Shown: one piece after another, positions 9,346 to 19,278 of the stretch
How the letters are laid out: each line of letters opens with the position of its first letter
How positions within the stretch are numbered: position 1 is the stretch's first letter
Assembly (NCBI GenBank): GCA_033977085.1
Contig: CP138906.1
Coordinates: forward strand, 1,984,001 to 2,048,000
Direction of reading: 5' to 3'
From: Apirhabdus apintestini
Lineage (GTDB): Bacteria > Pseudomonadota > Gammaproteobacteria > Enterobacterales > Enterobacteriaceae
DNA length: 64,000 nt
The notes under the pieces: generated by a model
Databases searched by the model: none
The model's input: the letters and a program-made list of their open reading frames with translations, nothing else
What the model was told of the DNA's origin: nothing
Translations under genes and position numbers: made by a program

Positions 9346-10351
9346 TTATAAGTGCGATAACGACAGTGCACGCCCAGGGCGCCTGTCATTTTCCCAGCTC
9401 AACAGCATTTCGAATAAAAGTAATTCGCGATTAACGCCGGAAATAGCGCTCAATTGTTCCCGGCAGTGAAACAGTTTAGTGAGTGAAGTTTGTAGTACCG
9501 GCTGCGCTGCGCTTTGTGCAATTTGTGCCACCAGTGCCGTATAATCCACATTGGCGATCCACCTTCCGGCATGATGTTGCCATTTGATGCCATCCAGTAA
9601 CAGTGAACCCAGCCAGCGCAGTATCTCCGGCGCGTTATCCTGGTTGAGAATTTTAAGTAGCGGTAGCCAGGCGCCGCTTTGCAAAGCCAGCTCCACGCCC
9701 GCGCACAGCTTTTGGCGCAGTTCCCAGCGCTCCGAAGTTAAAAGTTCCAGCGCGGCGGCCGGCACGCCGTCGCAAAGCCGCAGTGCCGCGCGATGTAGCT
9801 CTGCCGATAAGCCGTTTTCCCGCCCCAGCCAGACCACGGAAAAAGTTTCATCGGGCGGGGCAAGATGGTAGCAAAAACAGCGGCTGCGCAGGGTCGCCAA
9901 TAGTCGCTCTGGCTCCCGGCAGCTTAGAAAAAACCAGCATTCTTCCGGCGGTTCTTCCAGTGTTTTCAATAGTGCATTAGCCGCCGCTTCGGTCAGGCGC
10001 TCCGTTTCGGGGATCCATACGACCTTAGCCCCCCATGCGGGAGCGATCGTAGAGTTTCTCCATCGCGTCGCGTACCGCATCAACGCCGAGGCTGGTTTTC
10101 CCCTTTTCCGGTGCGATAACCCGGTAATCAGGGTGCGTTCCTGCCTGCATCAGGCGGCAGCTATGGCAATGCCCGCAGCTTTTATTTTCTTCCGGTTGCC
10201 GACACATTAACCAGCGGCTCAGCGCGTAAATAAGCGCATCAGCGCCCATCCCTTCCTGCGCCTGCACCAGCAGCGCATGATGGCCTTTGCCCTGCCGATA
10301 GCCACTAATGAGTTTTTCAAATGCCGGACGCAGCCATGGGTACCAGCGCAT
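9346..10351 (-). CDS. holB: DNA polymerase III delta prime subunit (one frameshift)
   Basis: Clamp-loader subunit delta prime, essential for replication. It starts MRWYPWLRPAFEKLISGYRQG and has the zinc-binding cysteine cluster in CGHCHSCRLMQAGTHPDY. The conserved ANALLKTLEEPP and REPERLLATLRSRC segments follow the shift. The break is at the C run 10029-10034 (six bases, seven needed to read GGAKVV). Because the gene is essential and the rest is well conserved, I read this as a sequence error. The ATG overlaps the tmk stop (TAATG). Confidence 0.92.
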
Positions 10352-10989
10352 TACGCCTGCCCCTGAAACCAGCGTGTAATCACAGCACGGATATTCGCCG
10401 AGACGTCTTCCAGCGGCTGCATGGCATCAACCGTAATTATCCGTGAATCCTGCTGCGCAAGGCTGAGGTAGCGCGCCCGGGTTCGGTTAAAAAGTCGAGC
10501 GATTCCTGTTCTATCCGGTCAAGCGCGCCGCGCGCGCGCGCGCGCCTGAGGCCAACGTCAGGCATAACATCAAGGTAGAGCGTTAAGTCTGGCGCGAAAT
10601 TGCCTAACACCGCGGTACGCAGCGTTTGCAATAACTGTGCGTCAAACCCGCGCCCGCCGCCCTGATAGGCCTGGGTCGATAGGTCATGACGATCGCCGAT
10701 GACCCAGGCGCCGCGCGTTAAGGAAGGCTTGATGACCGTTTCTACTAACTGGACGCGCGCCGCGTAAAACAGCAGCAGTTCGGCTTTATCCGTTACGTGC
10801 TCTTCATCCGTGGCGTTTACCTCTAACATCAAATCGCGCAGTTTTTCAGCCAGCGGCGTACCGCCCGGCTCGCGGGTAAAGACCATCTCTTTCACACCGA
10901 GACTCGCTCAGCGTCTCGACCACCTTATCGCGCGCGGTGGTTTTACCTGCGCCTTCAAGGCCTTCGATAACAATAAATTTACTGTTCAT
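10351..10989 (-). CDS. tmk: thymidylate kinase (two frameshifts)
   Basis: dTMP kinase, essential for dTTP synthesis. P-loop FIVIEGLEGAGKTTA near the N-terminus, DRH motif in VIGDRHDLSTQAYQGGGRG, and a lid region rich in arginine (RARARGALDRIEQESLDF). Two shifts are seen: an extra base at about 10899, and an A run at 10489-10493 with five instead of six, after which the sequence continues as NRTRARYLSLAQQD to a normal end. The first 11 bases lie within the end of mltG. A (CG)n tract inside the gene encodes the Arg-Ala repeats. Confidence 0.92.
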
Positions 10990-11999
10990 TTTTATCCCTG
11001 AGCGTTTGCAAATAATCTCGTACCGCCCGGTTATGGTCGCGCAGATTGGTGTTGAAGGTATGTCCTCCTTTTCCATCGGCGACAAAATACAAAAATGCGG
11101 TTTTGGCTGGATGCGCCGCCGCCCGCAGAGAGGCTAAACCCGGGATCGCTATTGGCCCCGGGGCATGCCGCTAATAATATAGGTATTATACGGCGTCGGG
11201 GTTTCAAGATCGCGCCGAGTCAGGCGTCCAGTGTAATTATCCCCAAGCCCATAAATAACGGTAGGATCGGTCTGCAGCCGCATGCCGGTACGCAACCGGT
11301 TAATAAATACCGATGCAACGCGATCGCGTTCGACGGCAACCGCCGTCTCTTTTTCAATGATTGACGCCATGGTTAACAGCGCATTCTTATCTTTATAAGG
11401 CAGATTTTTATCACGCGCATTCCACTCATCGTTTACAGCGTTAACCATACGGCGATGGGCGCGCTTTAACAAAGAGACGTCGCTGGTACCCGCGGTATAA
11501 AGCCAGGTGTCTGGCCAGAACCAGCCTTCCAGCGGCGAACTGTCATCCCACTGCAGTGATTTTGCTACGGTCGCATAACTGTCATCGCTTAACGTATGCT
11601 TTATCCAGGGGAGGCGCGCAGCTGTTTTAGCCAGTCGCTCAGCCGCATACCTTCAATAAAGCGCATGGGAAACTGGGCCTCTTTCCCCGATGCGAAAAGC
11701 GTCATCATATCTGCAACGCGCATTTTGGGCGTAAGGCGATAGGTGCCCGCTTTAAAGTTGGTAAGCCCGGGGTGAAGATATAATAACCATTGAAAGACGC
11801 GCGGCTGCCTGATAAGCCTGGCTTTATAAAGCTGTTGCGCCAGAGCGATGCGCCTGGTCCCCGAAGCGACGGTAAAATAGGTATCCTGTTGTATCGATAA
11901 ATGCGCATTCGCCAACCGGTTTACCTTCCATAACCCGGCTGCCAGCGCAAGCCCCACTACAATGATGAAAATTAAAACAACCCGCCGTAATATCTTCAT
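10979..11999 (-). CDS. mltG: endolytic transglycosylase MltG (two frameshifts)
   Basis: Inner-membrane lytic transglycosylase (YceG) that cuts nascent glycan strands. One N-terminal membrane helix (about residues 7-27), a LysM-like region, and the catalytic segment LTMASIIEKETAVAVERDRV with the conserved glutamate. The frame breaks at the G run 11608-11611 and again at 11160-11163; in each case one more base restores the E. coli-like sequence (SDWLKQLRA-PWIKH and MPPGPIAIPG). Length after repair is normal, about 340 residues. It begins 10 bases after pabC. Confidence 0.9.
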
Positions 12000-12009
12000 A
12001 ACTTATCGG

Positions 12010-12809
12010 TTACTCACATTTTGGGGCCAAAAACTGGTACAACGCGCGCGAGGAATAACGCCAACAGGACGCCTGCCGGACGGGCAGTATCGGCATTAAT
12101 GCATTGCAGATGAAGACTTCTTCTGCCTCCTGCAATGCTTCTAACGGTGCTCGTACCTGCTGCGCGTGCCACGGTGAATTAGCCAGTAATCGCAATATAC
12201 GTTGCCGCATTGTGCCGTCAACGCCCGCTCTATCGAGCCGTGGGGTATAGACGTTTTTCCCTTTGCGCCAAAATAAATTAGCCGCACAGCATTCCGTAAG
12301 GTGCCCCTCAGTGTCAAGAACCAGTGCTTCATCAGCCTGTATCTGGTCAAGATGTTTACGAATCAGTATCTGTTCCAGGCGGTTTAAGTGTTTTATACCA
12401 GCAAGCCAGGATTACAGCCAAGTGGAACGGGAACCGGCATTAATAGTGCTCCACGCTCAGATAAATCAGCATAATGCGTCGGTGCAGAAAATAACCTCAA
12501 CATCCTGACGGACTCCCCGCAGCCGCTGGTGCCGTAGCCGCGCCCACCGCTACCGCGGCATATAACCACTTTCAGCATGGCTTTACGCTCTGCCTGTGCC
12601 AGGCTGGTTATATCCTGCAATAGCGTCTGACGCTCAGGCATTGGGATGTCCAGCCGCCGGCATCCTTCTTCCAGCCGCCGCATATGGTCATCCAGAAAGC
12701 GGACATCACCGTCAATAACGCGTGCGGAGGTAAAACATCCATCCCCAAACTGTAAGCCCCGCTCAACCAGCGCTATGTTATCTCGCCATTCGCCATTAAT
12801 TAACCACAT
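12010..12809 (-). CDS. pabC: aminodeoxychorismate lyase (one frameshift)
   Basis: PLP-dependent class IV enzyme that releases pyruvate and p-aminobenzoate for folate synthesis. The N-terminal MWLINGEW and LQFGDGCFTSARV match PabC, and the PLP lysine is in AGIKHLNRLEQ. The frame shifts near 12399-12406 just before that motif (one base missing); the rest reads through TECCAANLFWRKG to FLAPKCE. Located between fabF and mltG as in E. coli. Confidence 0.88.
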
Positions 12810-12872
12810 TAGGGACTCCGGGTCAGCGCTCAGGCTTTATTTCGGGAAAGGAACATTGAGCAAGAATAAGAA

Positions 12873-12892
12873 GGGCCCGTGAATACGGGCCC
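12873..12892 (-). terminator. terminator after fabF
   Basis: Perfect hairpin GGGCCCGT-ATTC-ACGGGCCC on the minus strand followed by TTCTTATTCTT, lying between fabF and pabC. The T-tract is imperfect, so it may act as an attenuator and let some transcripts reach pabC. Confidence 0.65.
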
Positions 12893-12903
12893 TGTGGCAT
12901 CAG

Positions 12904-14145
12904 TTACAGCTTCTTAAAAATAAGAGAGCCGTTAGTTCCGCCAAAACCGAAGGAGTTGCACAATGCATACTCCATACCGGAAACCTGGCGCGCCTCATGA
13001 GGAACGAAGTCGAGATCGCATCCCTCATCAGGATTATCCAGGTTAATAGTTGGCGGTACGGCCTGGTCGCGCAGCGCAAGAATCGAATAAATGGATTCTA
13101 CAGCGCCAGCGGCTCCCAGCAGATGCCCGGTCATTGATTTCGTCGAACTAACCAGCACGCGTTTTGCATCTGCACCAAACACCGCTTTCACGGCCTGAGC
13201 TTCCGCTTTGTCGCCCGCCGCCGTAGACGTACCGTGTGCATTGACGTAGCCGATTTCACCAGCATTGAGACCCGCATCACGCAGAGCGTGTTGCATCGCA
13301 AGCTGAGCACCCGCGCCATTTTCCGGCGGCGAAGTCATATGATACGCATCGCTGCTCATACCAAAACCGACCAGCTCTGCGTATATTTTCGCGCCGCGCT
13401 TCTTCGCATGCTCGTACTCTTCCAGCACCAATATGCCAGCGCCATCGCCCAATACGAAACCGTCGCGATCTTTATCCCATGGACGGCTTGCCGCCTGAGG
13501 ATTATCGTTACGGGTTGATAGTGCACGCGCAGCGCCAAAGCCACCGACGCCCAATTGGGTGCTGCCTTTTTCCGCACCGCCAGCCAGCATGACATCAGCA
13601 TCACCGTAAGCGATAATACGCGCGGCATGGCCGATATTATGCACACCAGAAGTGCAGGCAGTCGCGATAGAAATACTCGGACCGCGCAAACCAAACATAA
13701 TACTAAGGTGCCCGGCAACCATATTGACTATCGTAGACGGCACGAAGAATGGGCTAATTTTCCGGGGGCCGCCGCTCATTAAGGCGGTGTGGTTCTCTTC
13801 GATAAGACCCAGGCCGCCGATACCGGAACCAATGGCTGCACCAATGCGCGGCGCATTTTCTTCCGTTACTTCAAGCCCGGAATCATGCATTGCCTGAACG
13901 CCAGCAATAATTCCATATTGAATGAAAACATCCATTTTACGCTGTTCTTTGCGCGAAATGATGTCATCACAGTTAAAGTCCTTTACTAAGCCAGCAAATT
14001 TGGTTGCATAGGCGCTAGTATCGAAATGGTCGATAAGGCTGATGCCGCTCTGACCGGCAAGCAGAGTTTCCCAGTTTGACTCTACAGAATTGCCGACAGG
14101 AGACAACATGCCAAGTCCGGTCACAACTACACGACGCTTAGACAC
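12904..14145 (-). CDS. fabF: 3-oxoacyl-ACP synthase II
   Basis: Condensing enzyme KAS II, which elongates acyl-ACP in fatty-acid synthesis. It has 413 residues as in E. coli and is intact. The active-site cysteine is in ISIATACTSGVHNIGHAAR, the two catalytic histidines are in NAHGTSTAAGD and STKSMTGHLLGAAGA, and the C-terminus is NSFGFGGTNGSLIFKKL. Lies 85 bases downstream of acpP. Confidence 0.98.
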   Translation of the reverse strand: MSKRRVVVTGLGMLSPVGNSVESNWETLLAGQSGISLIDHFDTSAYATKFAGLVKDFNCDDIISRKEQRKMDVFIQYGIIAGVQAMHDSGLEVTEENAPRIGAAIGSGIGGLGLIEENHTALMSGGPRKISPFFVPSTIVNMVAGHLSIMFGLRGPSISIATACTSGVHNIGHAARIIAYGDADVMLAGGAEKGSTQLGVGGFGAARALSTRNDNPQAASRPWDKDRDGFVLGDGAGILVLEEYEHAKKRGAKIYAELVGFGMSSDAYHMTSPPENGAGAQLAMQHALRDAGLNAGEIGYVNAHGTSTAAGDKAEAQAVKAVFGADAKRVLVSSTKSMTGHLLGAAGAVESIYSILALRDQAVPPTINLDNPDEGCDLDFVPHEARQVSGMEYALCNSFGFGGTNGSLIFKKL

Positions 14146-14230
14146 GTTCGTCCTCCAGGGAGGGAAAATGATACAAGTGGGACAAAAAGATAAAACTCAG
14201 GCGGTCGAGTGACCGCCTGGAGATGTTCAC

Positions 14231-14468
14231 TTACGCCTGGTGACCGTTGATGTAATCTATGGCAGCCTGTACGGTAGTGATTTTCTCTGCTTCTTCGTCC
14301 GGAATCTCAGTATCAAACTCTTCTTCCAGAGCCATTACCAGCTCCAACGGTGTCAAGAGAATCAGCGCCCGGGTCTTCAACGAAGTTAGCATTATTAGTA
14401 ACTTCTTCCTGTTTAACGCCCAGCTGCTCGCCAATGATTTTCTTAACGCGTTCTTCGATAGTGCTCAT
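14231..14468 (-). CDS. acpP: acyl carrier protein (one-base insertion)
   Basis: Small acidic carrier that holds growing acyl chains on 4'-phosphopantetheine attached to the serine of the GADSLD motif. The start MSTIEERVKKIIGEQLGVKQEEV and the end INGHQA match E. coli almost exactly. One extra base at 14344-14345 shifts the frame between SLDTV and ELVMALEEEFD. ACP is essential, so this is the clearest sign of sequencing error in the window. The residue before GADSLD reads proline (EDPG) where leucine is usual, possibly a second base error. Confidence 0.95.
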
Positions 14469-14622
14469 ACTCTTAAATTTCCTATCAAAACTCGCTTTCG
14501 CGATGGTTTTCGTAGTGTATAAAATGTTGAAAAAGTTGCAACCAAATCCCGGCTTATCTAACCACGATTTTACGCTATTTTGCGGGCAGTTGCCCAAATA
14601 ACGCAAATAAAATTATTTGTGG

Positions 14623-15357
14623 TTAAACCATGTACATTCCGCCGTTGACGTGTAGCGTTTCACCTGTAATGTACGCTGCAGCGTCAGACGCCAGGAATGT
14701 TACCGCATTTGCGATTTCTTTTGCATCGCCAAGGCGGCCTGCCGGTACCTGAGACAGAATACCTGCACGCTGATCGTCAGACAGCGTACGCGTCATGTCC
14801 GTTTCAATAAATCCCGGAGCCACAACGTTTACAGTAATGCCGCGCGACGCCACTTCACGCGCCAGCGACTTACTAAAACCAATCAGACCTGCTTTTGCCG
14901 CAGCATAGTTAGCCTGACCGGCATTCCCCATGGTACCTACCACGGAGCCGATCGTGATAATGCGACCATGACGCTTCTTCATCATAGCGCGCATTACCGC
15001 TTTCGACAGTCGGAAAACTGATGACAAATTGGTATCAATTATCTCATTCCACTCGTCATCTTTCATACGCATAAGCAAGTTATCGCGCGTAATTCCCGCA
15101 TTATTGACCAAAATATCCACGTCTCCAAACTCGGCGCGAATGCTTTCCAGTACGGATTCCACAGAGGCTGCGTCTGTTACATTCAGCGTCATCCCCTTAC
15201 CGTGGGAACCCAAATAATCGCTAATGGCCTGCGCGCCGCTTTCACTAGTAGCTGTGCCTATCACTTTAGCGCCATGCGCTACCAGCGATTCTGCAATAGC
15301 GCGCCCAATCCCACGGCTGGCGCCGGTTACCAGCGCGACTTTTCCTTCAAAGCTCAT
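14623..15357 (-). CDS. fabG: 3-oxoacyl-ACP reductase
   Basis: NADPH-dependent short-chain reductase of fatty-acid synthesis, 244 residues as in E. coli, intact. Nucleotide-binding TGASRGIGRAIAE is near the N-terminus, NNAGITRDNLLMRM in the middle, and the catalytic Tyr-x3-Lys is in NYAAAKAGLIGFSKS. Start ATG 15357 is chosen by alignment; an upstream in-frame ATG would add four residues. It starts 8 bases after fabD. Confidence 0.97.
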   Translation of the reverse strand: MSFEGKVALVTGASRGIGRAIAESLVAHGAKVIGTATSESGAQAISDYLGSHGKGMTLNVTDAASVESVLESIRAEFGDVDILVNNAGITRDNLLMRMKDDEWNEIIDTNLSSVFRLSKAVMRAMMKKRHGRIITIGSVVGTMGNAGQANYAAAKAGLIGFSKSLAREVASRGITVNVVAPGFIETDMTRTLSDDQRAGILSQVPAGRLGDAKEIANAVTFLASDAAAYITGETLHVNGGMYMV

Positions 15358-15365
15358 GGTCGTCC

Positions 15366-16302
15366 TCATGATAATTGTTCAAGCGCGGTCGAAAATGCGC
15401 CTGGTTCATTAATAGCCGATGCGCTTAGCGTATCAACAATACGCTTTGTCAAACCCGTGAGTACTTTTCCGGGACCGACTTCGTATAGTTGTTCAATCCC
15501 CTGCGAGGACATCCACTGAACGGTGCGCGTCCACTGTACCGGACTGTAGAGCTGGCGCACCAGCGCATCGCGAATTGCATCCGGTCCCGTTTCTCCTGTC
15601 ACATCAACGTTATTGATGACAGGCACGGTCGGCGCATTAAAAGTTACTGTTTTCAGCTTCAGTCGCGAGCTTATCAGCAGCAGGTTTCATCAGCGCGCAG
15701 TGCGAAGGCACACTCACCGGTAAAGGAAGCGCACGTTTTGCGCCTGCCGCTTTACATGCGGCTCCCGCGCGCTCAACGGCTTCTTTATGTCCGGCAATAA
15801 CAACCTGGCCGGGCGAGTTAAAATTCACCGGAGAAACTACCTGCTCCCGGGCGGCCTCCGCGCAGGCTCGGGAAACGGCTTCATCATCAAGGCCAATAAT
15901 CGCAGCCATAGCACCGGTACCTTCCGGCACCGCCTCTTGCATCAATTTACCGCGCAGTTCCACTAAACGCACCGCATCTGCAAATGCGATGACGCCTGCG
16001 CAAACCAGCGCCGAATATTCACCAAGGCTATGCCCTGCCATTAACGTCGGCGTTTTTCCACCTTTCTGCTGCCATAAACGCCACAGTGCGACAGAGGCGG
16101 TTAACAGGGCTGGCTGGGTTTGCCATGTTTTATTAAGTTCTTCCGCTGGCCCTTGCTGAACCAAAGCCCATAAATCATAACCAAGTGCGGCAGAGGCCTC
16201 ACGAAATGTCTCTTCAATCACCGGGTTTTCTGCCGCCAGATCTGACAACATGCCGACAGACTGGGAACCCTGCCCCGGGAAGACAAATGCAAATTGCGTC
16301 AT
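15366..16302 (-). CDS. fabD: malonyl-CoA:ACP transacylase (one frameshift)
   Basis: Transfers malonyl groups from CoA to ACP. FVFPGQGSQSVGML starts the protein and the nucleophilic serine is in AGHSLGEYSALVCAG; VPSHCALMKPAADKL carries the active-site histidine. An extra base at about 15657 shifts the frame after KLATE; the remaining C-terminus (NNVDVTGETGPDAIRDALV to the end) is conserved. Length equals 312 codons plus one base, consistent with one insertion in an essential gene. Confidence 0.94.
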
Positions 16303-16322
16303 CATAGTATTCATTCCTGTCA

Positions 16323-17275
16323 TCAAAAACGAACCAGCGCGGAGCCCAGGTAAAGCCGCCGCCAAAAGCCTCCAGCAGGACTAACTGCCCGCGCTGGATA
16401 CGCCCGTCACGCACCGCTTCATCAAAGGCGGCGGGAACAGAAGCTGCTGAAGTATTGCCATGGCGATCGAGCGTAACAACCACTTTATCTATCGGCATTC
16501 CCAGCTTCTTCGCGGTTGCGCTAATAATACGTAGATTAGCCTGATGCGGTACAAGCCAATCCAAAGCACTGCGCTCCAGATGATTAGCTGCGAGGGTTTC
16601 ATCCACAATGTGCGCCAGTTCAGTAACCGCAACTTTAAAGACCTCATTGCCTGCCATAGTGAGCCACGTCGGATTTTCAGGATGAACGCGGTCCTGATGA
16701 GGCAGCGTCAATAATGAACCGTAGCTACCGTCTGCATGCAGATGCGTTGAGATAATACCTGGCTCGTTCGATGCGCAGAGCACAACGGCGCCTGCACCAT
16801 CACCAAATAGAATGATGGTGCCACGGTCGTCTGGATCCAGGGTGCGAGCAAGAACATCCGCGCCAATCACCAGCGCCTTTTTTGCCGCGCCGTTTTTGAC
16901 ATATTGATCGGCGATGCTCAATGCGTAGGTAAACCCCGCACATGCGGCCGCGACGTCAAAGGCCGGACAGCCTTTTATTTCAAGCATTGCCTGAATTTGA
17001 CATGCCGCGCTCGGAAAAGCATGCGTGGAAGAGGTAGTGGCTACGATGATTAAATCTATCTCATCTTTTGCTACTCCGGCCATCTCCAGCGCGCGCAGCG
17101 CGGCCTGATGCCCCATAGTAGAAACGGTTTCATTCGGCGCAGCAATGCGACGCTCCCGGATCCCCGTCCGCGTGACGATCCACTCGTCAGAGGTTTCCAC
17201 TATTTTTTCCAGGTCGGCGTTAGTCCGCACTTGCTCGGGCAAATAGCTGCCCGTACCAATAATCTTCGTATACAT
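16323..17275 (-). CDS. fabH: 3-oxoacyl-ACP synthase III (one frameshift near the end)
   Basis: KAS III starts fatty-acid synthesis by condensing acetyl-CoA with malonyl-ACP. Catalytic Cys is in AAACAGFTYALS, His in LVPHQANLRIISAT, and Asn in DRHGNTSAASVP. At the very end the G run at 16345-16347 (three bases on the plus strand as CCC) lacks one base, so GGGFTWGSALVRF reads as GGGFTWAPRW and runs on into fabD. With the base restored the protein ends at 16323 with the usual 317 residues. Likely sequence error. Confidence 0.94.
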
Positions 17276-17346
17276 GTACGCTCAGTCACTCTTGGGAAAA
17301 GTACCCATATCTTCCGCTAAAGACATTACACAAAATCGGTATCGCC

Positions 17347-18417
17347 TCAGCCTCCGCTTTTCGCATCGTCACCGATGCGCGGCTCAACGCCATCTGGGTA
17401 TACAGATTTCAGGCGAGCGGCTATCCGCTGTGGAACCTGCCGCTGCACCGCCTGCACTGCCTGTTCGATAGCGACCGTAAACGCTCGCTGATTAGCCGCA
17501 CCATGACTTTTAATCACCGTGCCGCGCAATCCTAACAGACAGGCACCATTATACTGGTCGGGGTTGAGGTGACTGAATCGCCTCAACAACCGTTTTTGTA
17601 GCCATTTTTTTAAGAAAATTAGCCACCATGACTGCTTCTTACCCTCTCGCTGAGTTTTTAACAGCGACAGGAACATTCTGACGACGCCTTCCATGGTCTT
17701 TAAGGTGACGTTGCCAACAAACCCGTCACACACGAGAACGTCTGTTTTGCCGGTCAGTAGTTCATTGGCTTCAAGATAGCCGATAAAATTCAACGCAGGC
17801 AGCGTTTTTAAGATAGCCGCCGCATCGCGAATACTGTCCAAACCTTTACTTTGTTCTTCACCAATATTCAAAAGCGCCACGCGTGGACGCTCGATTTCCA
17901 ATACGTCCTCCGCCATCACCGCACCCATAATGGCAAACTGGGCAAGCATCGTGGCATCACAGGCAACATTCGCGCCTAAATCCAGCACCACTGTTTTCCC
18001 TTGCCGCTGATGCGGAAGCACCGACATCAAAGCCGGACGCAGGATACCGTCAAGCGGTTTGAGTAACAACTTGGCAAGCCCCATCAGTGCACCGGTATTT
18101 CCCGCACTGACGCAGGCCTGCGCCCGCCCTTCTTTCACTAGCTCTAGCGCGATACGCATCGACGTACCATGGCTACGGCGTAAGGCCTGTGATGGGCGCA
18201 TATCGCTTGCCACAACGGATTCTGCTTCAATAATTTGCAGACGAGCGCGTTGTTCAAAATCAGCTCTGGCAAGCAGCGGCGTAATAGCGTCGGGAGAACC
18301 GACTAAAAGGAGGTGAAGCTGAGGATTATCGCTAAGTGCCTGCAGAGCAGCAGGCACCGTCACGGCGGGGCCAAAATCCCCGCCCATGACATCTAACGCC
18401 AGGGTTAGACGCGTCAA
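17347..18417 (-). CDS. plsX: phosphate acyltransferase PlsX
   Basis: Makes acyl-phosphate from acyl-ACP for phospholipid synthesis. It has 356 residues as in E. coli and is intact. LTLALDVMGGDFGPAVTV at the start, ACVSAGNTGALMGLAK and DVLVCDGFVGNVTLKTMEG in the middle, and LLGLRGTVIKSHGAA near the end are family signatures. The TTG start at 18417, 12 bases after rpmF, agrees with E. coli, where plsX also starts with a non-ATG codon. Confidence 0.96.
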   Translation of the reverse strand: MTRLTLALDVMGGDFGPAVTVPAALQALSDNPQLHLLLVGSPDAITPLLARADFEQRARLQIIEAESVVASDMRPSQALRRSHGTSMRIALELVKEGRAQACVSAGNTGALMGLAKLLLKPLDGILRPALMSVLPHQRQGKTVVLDLGANVACDATMLAQFAIMGAVMAEDVLEIERPRVALLNIGEEQSKGLDSIRDAAAILKTLPALNFIGYLEANELLTGKTDVLVCDGFVGNVTLKTMEGVVRMFLSLLKTQREGKKQSWWLIFLKKWLQKRLLRRFSHLNPDQYNGACLLGLRGTVIKSHGAANQRAFTVAIEQAVQAVQRQVPQRIAARLKSVYPDGVEPRIGDDAKSGG

Positions 18418-18429
18418 GATCGTCCCGAA

Positions 18430-18600
18430 TTACTTCGTGATAACCTTGCGGCCACGGTAGTAACCGTCGGCGGTGATGTGATGACGCAGGTGGGTTTCAC
18501 CAGACGTTTTATCGACAGACAGGCTGGCAGTGGTCAGTGCATCATGTGAACGACGCATACCACGCTTGGAACGGGTTGGTTTATTCTGTTGTACGGCCAT
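18430..18600 (-). CDS. rpmF: 50S ribosomal protein L32
   Basis: Small basic ribosomal protein of 56 residues, starting MAVQQNKPTRSKRGMRRSHD and ending GYYRGRKVITK, nearly the same as E. coli L32. It is intact and short. It sits between yceD and plsX, an arrangement that ties ribosome and lipid synthesis in one transcript. Confidence 0.97.
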   Translation of the reverse strand: MAVQQNKPTRSKRGMRRSHDALTTASLSVDKTSGETHLRHHITADGYYRGRKVITK

Positions 18601-18616
18601 GGACCTTACTCCTCAA

Positions 18617-19138
18617 TTACTTACGCTTTAAACTGGCTAATACGGCAAATGGATTTGGTTTCTTTGCCTCTTCAGGCAACTCACCAAAAACCATGTCCGC
18701 GTCGGACACTTCACAGTGTTCAGAATCATGCACCGGAACCACCGGCAGGGAAAGAATAATTTCATCCTCTACCATCGCCAGCAGATCGATTTCACCGAAT
18801 TCGTTAACCTCAATCGGCTCATACGCATCCGGTAACGCTTCAGCCTGCTCGTCGGAACGCACAGGGCTAAAACAATACGTCGTGTGGACCTGATGCGAAA
18901 ACGCTTTACCGCAGCGCTGACATTCAAGTGAAACCAAAACCCGCGTATCACCGGTTAAAACGGCAAGACGTTGGTTATCGATAGCGAATGACATCGCACA
19001 TTCTACATCACTGTCCACGCTGACAACAGACTCGGCAACGCGCGCAACCTGATCGGGCGTATATACACCTTGATAATCGAGGCGTTTTTGCGCGGTCCGA
19101 ACCGGATCTAAAGTCAGGGGTAATTTAACCTTTTGCAT
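18617..19138 (-). CDS. yceD: YceD (DUF177) protein
   Basis: A 173-residue cytoplasmic protein of the DUF177 family, same length as E. coli YceD, intact. It has a cysteine pair LECQRCGKAF and a later HDSEHCEVSDADM that may bind metal. The family is linked to 23S rRNA accumulation in other organisms. It is the promoter-proximal gene of the yceD-rpmF-plsX-fab cluster and diverges from yceF. Confidence 0.95.
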   Translation of the reverse strand: MQKVKLPLTLDPVRTAQKRLDYQGVYTPDQVARVAESVVSVDSDVECAMSFAIDNQRLAVLTGDTRVLVSLECQRCGKAFSHQVHTTYCFSPVRSDEQAEALPDAYEPIEVNEFGEIDLLAMVEDEIILSLPVVPVHDSEHCEVSDADMVFGELPEEAKKPNPFAVLASLKRK

Positions 19139-19278
19139 AGGGCGCGCATATTAACGTCGTAATTCACCGGAGTCAAAGAAAAAGCGGCGCCCGCGCTGCC
19201 TTATTAACATTCATTCACACTGCTGCATCTCAAACGGTTAACATAGCCACACTTAATAACGTTACAGGCTCGATTATT

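Noticed and set aside
10351..14468. Programmed ribosomal frameshifting in acpP, tmk or mltG
   Set aside because: There is no slippery heptamer with a downstream structure at the sites, and these genes need no recoding in other enterobacteria. Random homopolymer errors explain the shifts better.
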